Source: Lusitaniella coriacea LEGE 07157
Lineage (GTDB): Bacteria; Cyanobacteriota; Cyanobacteriia; Cyanobacteriales; Spirulinaceae
Direction of reading: 5' to 3'
DNA: 64,000 nucleotides
Assembly (NCBI RefSeq): GCF_015207425.1
Contig: NZ_JADEWZ010000007.1
Span: 1 to 64,000, forward strand
Positions 61,468-64,000 of this stretch are shown here, in pieces; the stretch's first letter is position 1, and every line of letters starts with the position of its first letter. The notes under the pieces were generated by a model. The model had not been told where the DNA came from and did no database searches. It was given only the letters and a program-made list of their open reading frames with translations. The translations under genes and the position numbers were made by a program.

Positions 61468-62949
61468 TTACGATTTCTCGATCGAGGGTTCTCGTCGCAC
61501 GGCAAGCAACGTAATATCATCAAACTGATTGGCGACTCCGGTATGTTCTAAAACTCTCGCCGCAATCTCCTCTAGCAACGTACTGGCACGCCCAACAGTG
61601 GGATCTACCATCTTTTGCAATCGTTCCGTTGTAAAAAACTCCCCCCCAGGCGCGCGAGCTTCCGTCACGCCATCGGTATAACCCAGCAGCATTTCTCCTT
61701 GCTCCAAGCGGGTTTGACGAATCTTAAACTTGAGATTGGGCAGCAATCCAACAGCGGGTCCAGTTGGCTCTAAAGACTCCTTAACCCCTCCCTGAGACTC
61801 CAAAATCCACAACGGGTTATGCCCTGCATTTATATAAGTCAGATTTCCCGTTTTTGGGTCTAATACGCCGAAAAAGAGGGTGGCAAACATCGATAATTCC
61901 CCATGATTGAGGGCAATATAATTATTCGTCAGCCGCACTGCCTTTAGCGCATTGATATGAGCGATATTCGGTCTTCTATAGCTTGTATAAATTTTCTCAG
62001 ATAGCGATATGGACTCTAATGGCGCGGGAATGGATGAGAGTTTATCGACCAACCCAGAGGTAAACGGAGAGTTGAAACTTACGCCCTCTAAGGCTGTTTG
62101 CCCGGAGAAAATGCGAATTAAACTGCGAAACAGCGCCATGAATAATGCCGCCCCCACTCCCTTATCGCACACATCTGCAATGACGATTCCCAATTGTCGA
62201 TTGGGCAACTCGAAAAAATCATAAAAATCCCCAGATAGCAAGCGAGCGGGTTTGAAGAATGCTGCGATTTCCCACCCTTGATACTGGGGGAGTTGGGGGG
62301 GGAGAAAATTTTGCTGGATGCACTGACCCATTTCCAGTTCGCGATCGAGGGCTTTCTTTTGTCGGGTCAATTCCGCAAACAGTTGGGCGTTGTGCAGAAC
62401 CAAAGCAATTTGATTCGTCGTCACTTGCATCAAATCCGCCGTTTTGGAGCTAAAATGACCCGGTTGAGAATGCAACAGCGACAGAATTCCCAATAAATAG
62501 TCTTCCTTGAGGATCGGGACGATCAATGCCGATCGCGCGCGATAAGAAGTCCGATCCAAATCAACCCAACGCTCGTCCTTTTCCGTATCGAGACTTAACC
62601 CCACCTGACGATATTGCTTCACCCACCCTGTCAGTCCCCGTTCTAAAATTCCTTCCAATTGCTCTTGCGACAGATTGGGAGGCGATTCATTGCGGCTGAA
62701 AATCCAGTGACTCGCTCGACCCTCCCGATCGAACAAGAAAATACGACCTTCCTCGGCGTGGGTGAGTTCGGTGGAAACATCAAGGGTTTGTTGTAATGTG
62801 GTTTGGAGCATTTCTCCCGTGGGAGAAGTCCGCACCATCGCAACTAAAATTTCTAGCAGTTTTTTGGGGAGTGCATTGGCAGCAACCTCTCTACGGAAAG
62901 ATTCCCATTCTCGGTCTGTTGGGTTGAGAGATAAATCGCGATCGCCCAT
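61468..62949 (-). CDS. GAF-containing PP2C phosphatase (RsbU-like)
   Basis: The 493-residue protein has a GAF domain at about 45-195 (SALIVPILKEDYLLGILSLL) that may sense a ligand, a short coiled linker (LTRQKKALDRELEMGQCIQQ) and a SpoIIE/PP2C phosphatase domain from about 220. The metal Asp residues lie in LLSGDFYDFFEL, IVIADVCDKGVG, GYTDGVTEA and FDDITLLAV. It should dephosphorylate the STAS antagonist. It is 39 bases after the STAS gene and 3 bases before the kinase gene. Confidence 0.92.
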   Translation of the reverse strand: MGDRDLSLNPTDREWESFRREVAANALPKKLLEILVAMVRTSPTGEMLQTTLQQTLDVSTELTHAEEGRIFLFDREGRASHWIFSRNESPPNLSQEQLEGILERGLTGWVKQYRQVGLSLDTEKDERWVDLDRTSYRARSALIVPILKEDYLLGILSLLHSQPGHFSSKTADLMQVTTNQIALVLHNAQLFAELTRQKKALDRELEMGQCIQQNFLPPQLPQYQGWEIAAFFKPARLLSGDFYDFFELPNRQLGIVIADVCDKGVGAALFMALFRSLIRIFSGQTALEGVSFNSPFTSGLVDKLSSIPAPLESISLSEKIYTSYRRPNIAHINALKAVRLTNNYIALNHGELSMFATLFFGVLDPKTGNLTYINAGHNPLWILESQGGVKESLEPTGPAVGLLPNLKFKIRQTRLEQGEMLLGYTDGVTEARAPGGEFFTTERLQKMVDPTVGRASTLLEEIAARVLEHTGVANQFDDITLLAVRREPSIEKS

Positions 62950-62988
62950 ATTGTCTCTATTGATCTATACCCTGTGCGCCAATGCTGC

Positions 62989-63321
62989 TCATTGAATTGT
63001 TCTTAAACCTAACTCTATTGTCTCGCAGGTGGTGAAAAAATCGAGAAATCCGGTCATTTTCAGCGTTTTACGAATTTCTTCAGCCAGTCCCACTAAGATG
63101 AGCTTGCTCTGAGCGGTATTGACCCGTCGATACAATGACAGTAACATCCGCAAGCCCGCACTGGACATATATTGAACTTGCGTCATGTCTAAGAGGATTT
63201 TACTCCCCGGTTTGGCAAGAGGGAGAATTTGCTGTTGTACTTCTGCTGCTGTATTCGCATCCAGATCCCCCACCAACTCCGCAATAGTGACAGATTGGTT
63301 CGTTTTAATTTGAATATTCAT
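62989..63321 (-). CDS. STAS anti-anti-sigma factor (SpoIIAA/RsbV-like)
   Basis: The 110-residue protein (ATG 63321 gives MNIQIKTNQSVTIAELVGDL; ten upstream codons are dispensable) is a single STAS domain. The phosphoserine motif is DMTQVQYMSSAGLRMLL. In this type of system the unphosphorylated form binds the RsbW-like kinase and frees its target. It is the first gene of the cassette with the phosphatase and kinase. A short gap precedes the YkgJ-like gene on the same strand. Confidence 0.92.
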   Translation of the reverse strand: MNIQIKTNQSVTIAELVGDLDANTAAEVQQQILPLAKPGSKILLDMTQVQYMSSAGLRMLLSLYRRVNTAQSKLILVGLAEEIRKTLKMTGFLDFFTTCETIELGLRTIQ

Positions 63322-63433
63322 AAATGACGAACAAAGAAAATTCTCGCTCATGTCTTTGGTGGAAATTGAACATTAATTGCACTTGTTGGAGAAGCCGGAA
63401 TTGAAGGCGTAGATTTACCGCGATCGCGTAAGT

Positions 63434-63778
63434 TTACATCTCTCGATCGTAGCGCAGTCGCTGCGGACTATCGACCCCATACAATTCTTCAATATGCTGA
63501 TGGCAACAATCAACGGCAAATTCATCGAACTCCCCAAGCTCGATTCCGTACATTCGCGCAAAGCGATCGGGTTCCACTCGACAAAACCCCGGTCGTTCTG
63601 AATAAATCGTGCATTCTCGACTCGCGCGATCGAAATGAACGCACCACCCATCCTTTCCCACTAAACTAAGATATTGAGCCAGTTCCTCCGGAGATAAATA
63701 GTCTTCCAAATCCGGTCGTTCGCTCGGATCGAGATGACAGCACGCCCCGCAATTCTTCATACAATGCCAGGTTGCCAT
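63434..63778 (-). CDS. YkgJ-family Cys-cluster (Fe-S or zinc) protein
   Basis: The 114-residue protein has the YkgJ/UPF0153-type cysteine pattern: C-x3-C-x2-CC near the start (CMKNCGACCHLD), then GWCVHFDRASRECTIYSERP, FCRVEP and VDCCHQH. Such proteins are thought to bind zinc or an Fe-S cluster; function is unknown. It is divergent from the partial gene at 63935. Confidence 0.85.
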   Translation of the reverse strand: MATWHCMKNCGACCHLDPSERPDLEDYLSPEELAQYLSLVGKDGWCVHFDRASRECTIYSERPGFCRVEPDRFARMYGIELGEFDEFAVDCCHQHIEELYGVDSPQRLRYDREM

Positions 63779-63934
63779 ATCCCCATCCTTGACTTTATTA
63801 TCGGTTTTATGAAATCAAACTTTATGTAGTTTTGTTGAGTTTCTGAAAGAGAGGTGAAACTTCCCAGGTAGTATATAGAACGTATTTTTAAATTCAGCCT
63901 TTTAAACTGGGTCGGGATAACCGGAGGAGAAAAC

Positions 63935-64000
63935 ATGGATTCCGTTATGAATTTCGCAAATGATATCCTTAGTGTATTCGGTAGCATCAACTGGGAAGTG
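63935..64000 (+). CDS. Start of an unidentified gene (cut by window end)
   Basis: Only 22 codons are seen, beginning MDSVMNFANDILSVFG after a good ribosome-binding site (GGAGGA, 63923-63928). The family cannot be named from this length. The spacing and the clear ribosome site make it a likely real gene. Confidence 0.6.
   Translation, partial: MDSVMNFANDILSVFGSINWEV

Overview
This window is cyanobacterial chromosome. It carries photosystem II genes (psbB for CP47 and, just downstream, the 31-codon psbT), CO2-uptake and bicarbonate-transport genes (cupB/chpX and bicA), a dnaE gene that stops inside a split-intein N-half, two cyanobacterial-type S1 proteins, and very many copies of the HIP1 octamer GCGATCGC. 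The genus cannot be named from the sequence. A BicA-type transporter and many intergenic repeats would fit a non-picoplanktonic, possibly filamentous, marine or alkaliphilic strain, but that is inference.

Layout. 0.2-7 kb: a GIY-YIG-like protein, tRNA-Ser(GGA), a ferredoxin / nuclease-lipoprotein / inositol-phosphatase cluster, a J-domain protein, hisZ with a small Fe-S ferredoxin, and a CDF metal exporter. 7-16 kb: psbB-psbT, nrdR, rpsA, an unusual ABC-class ATPase and an SMI1+HEAT protein preceded by a fragment of a similar gene. 16-20 kb: inorganic-carbon block (cupB, bicA, and a dead SbtA-like bicarbonate transporter directly upstream of bicA). 20-27 kb: two polytopic membrane proteins (one GT39-type), dnaE-N and a DUF29 protein. 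27-38 kb: prfC, two GNAT acetyltransferases, a NACHT ATPase with GLI-type membrane repeats fused to a catalytically dead signal-peptidase-like domain, then an MFS carrier coupled to a nucleotide-transporter-like/HEAT/cNMP fusion protein. 38-50 kb: small kinase, GHL10 and GH57 glycoside hydrolases, PfkB kinase, Hsp33, RodZ-like protein, pseudouridine synthase, DUF2993 protein, cobO. 50-64 kb: DUF1400 hydrolase, cupin, P2A-type ATPase, rplU-rpmA, aldo/keto reductase, a second S1-domain protein, ROK glucokinase, a partner-switching module (STAS, RsbU-like phosphatase, RsbW-like kinase) and a YkgJ-type protein. The window ends inside an unidentified gene.

Functional links. cupB and bicA are both part of inorganic-carbon acquisition. 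The MFS carrier and the nucleotide-transporter-like protein are separated by only 3 bases and are probably co-expressed. The three partner-switching genes form a complete signalling cassette on one strand. rplU-rpmA has a clear sigma70-type promoter.

The most unusual items are the NACHT-GLI-pseudo-signal-peptidase protein (30.5-33.0 kb), the decayed sbtA-like gene beside an intact bicA, the nucleotide-transporter/HEAT/CRP-like fusion whose phosphate-binding Arg seems lost, a structured leader at 50.27 kb, a MITE family with about 23-bp terminal inverted repeats (one copy ends on the cupB stop codon), a nonsense-disrupted micro-gene between two 79-bp repeats, and two decayed IS200/IS605-type ends. 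No rRNA, CRISPR array or intact transposase gene was seen.
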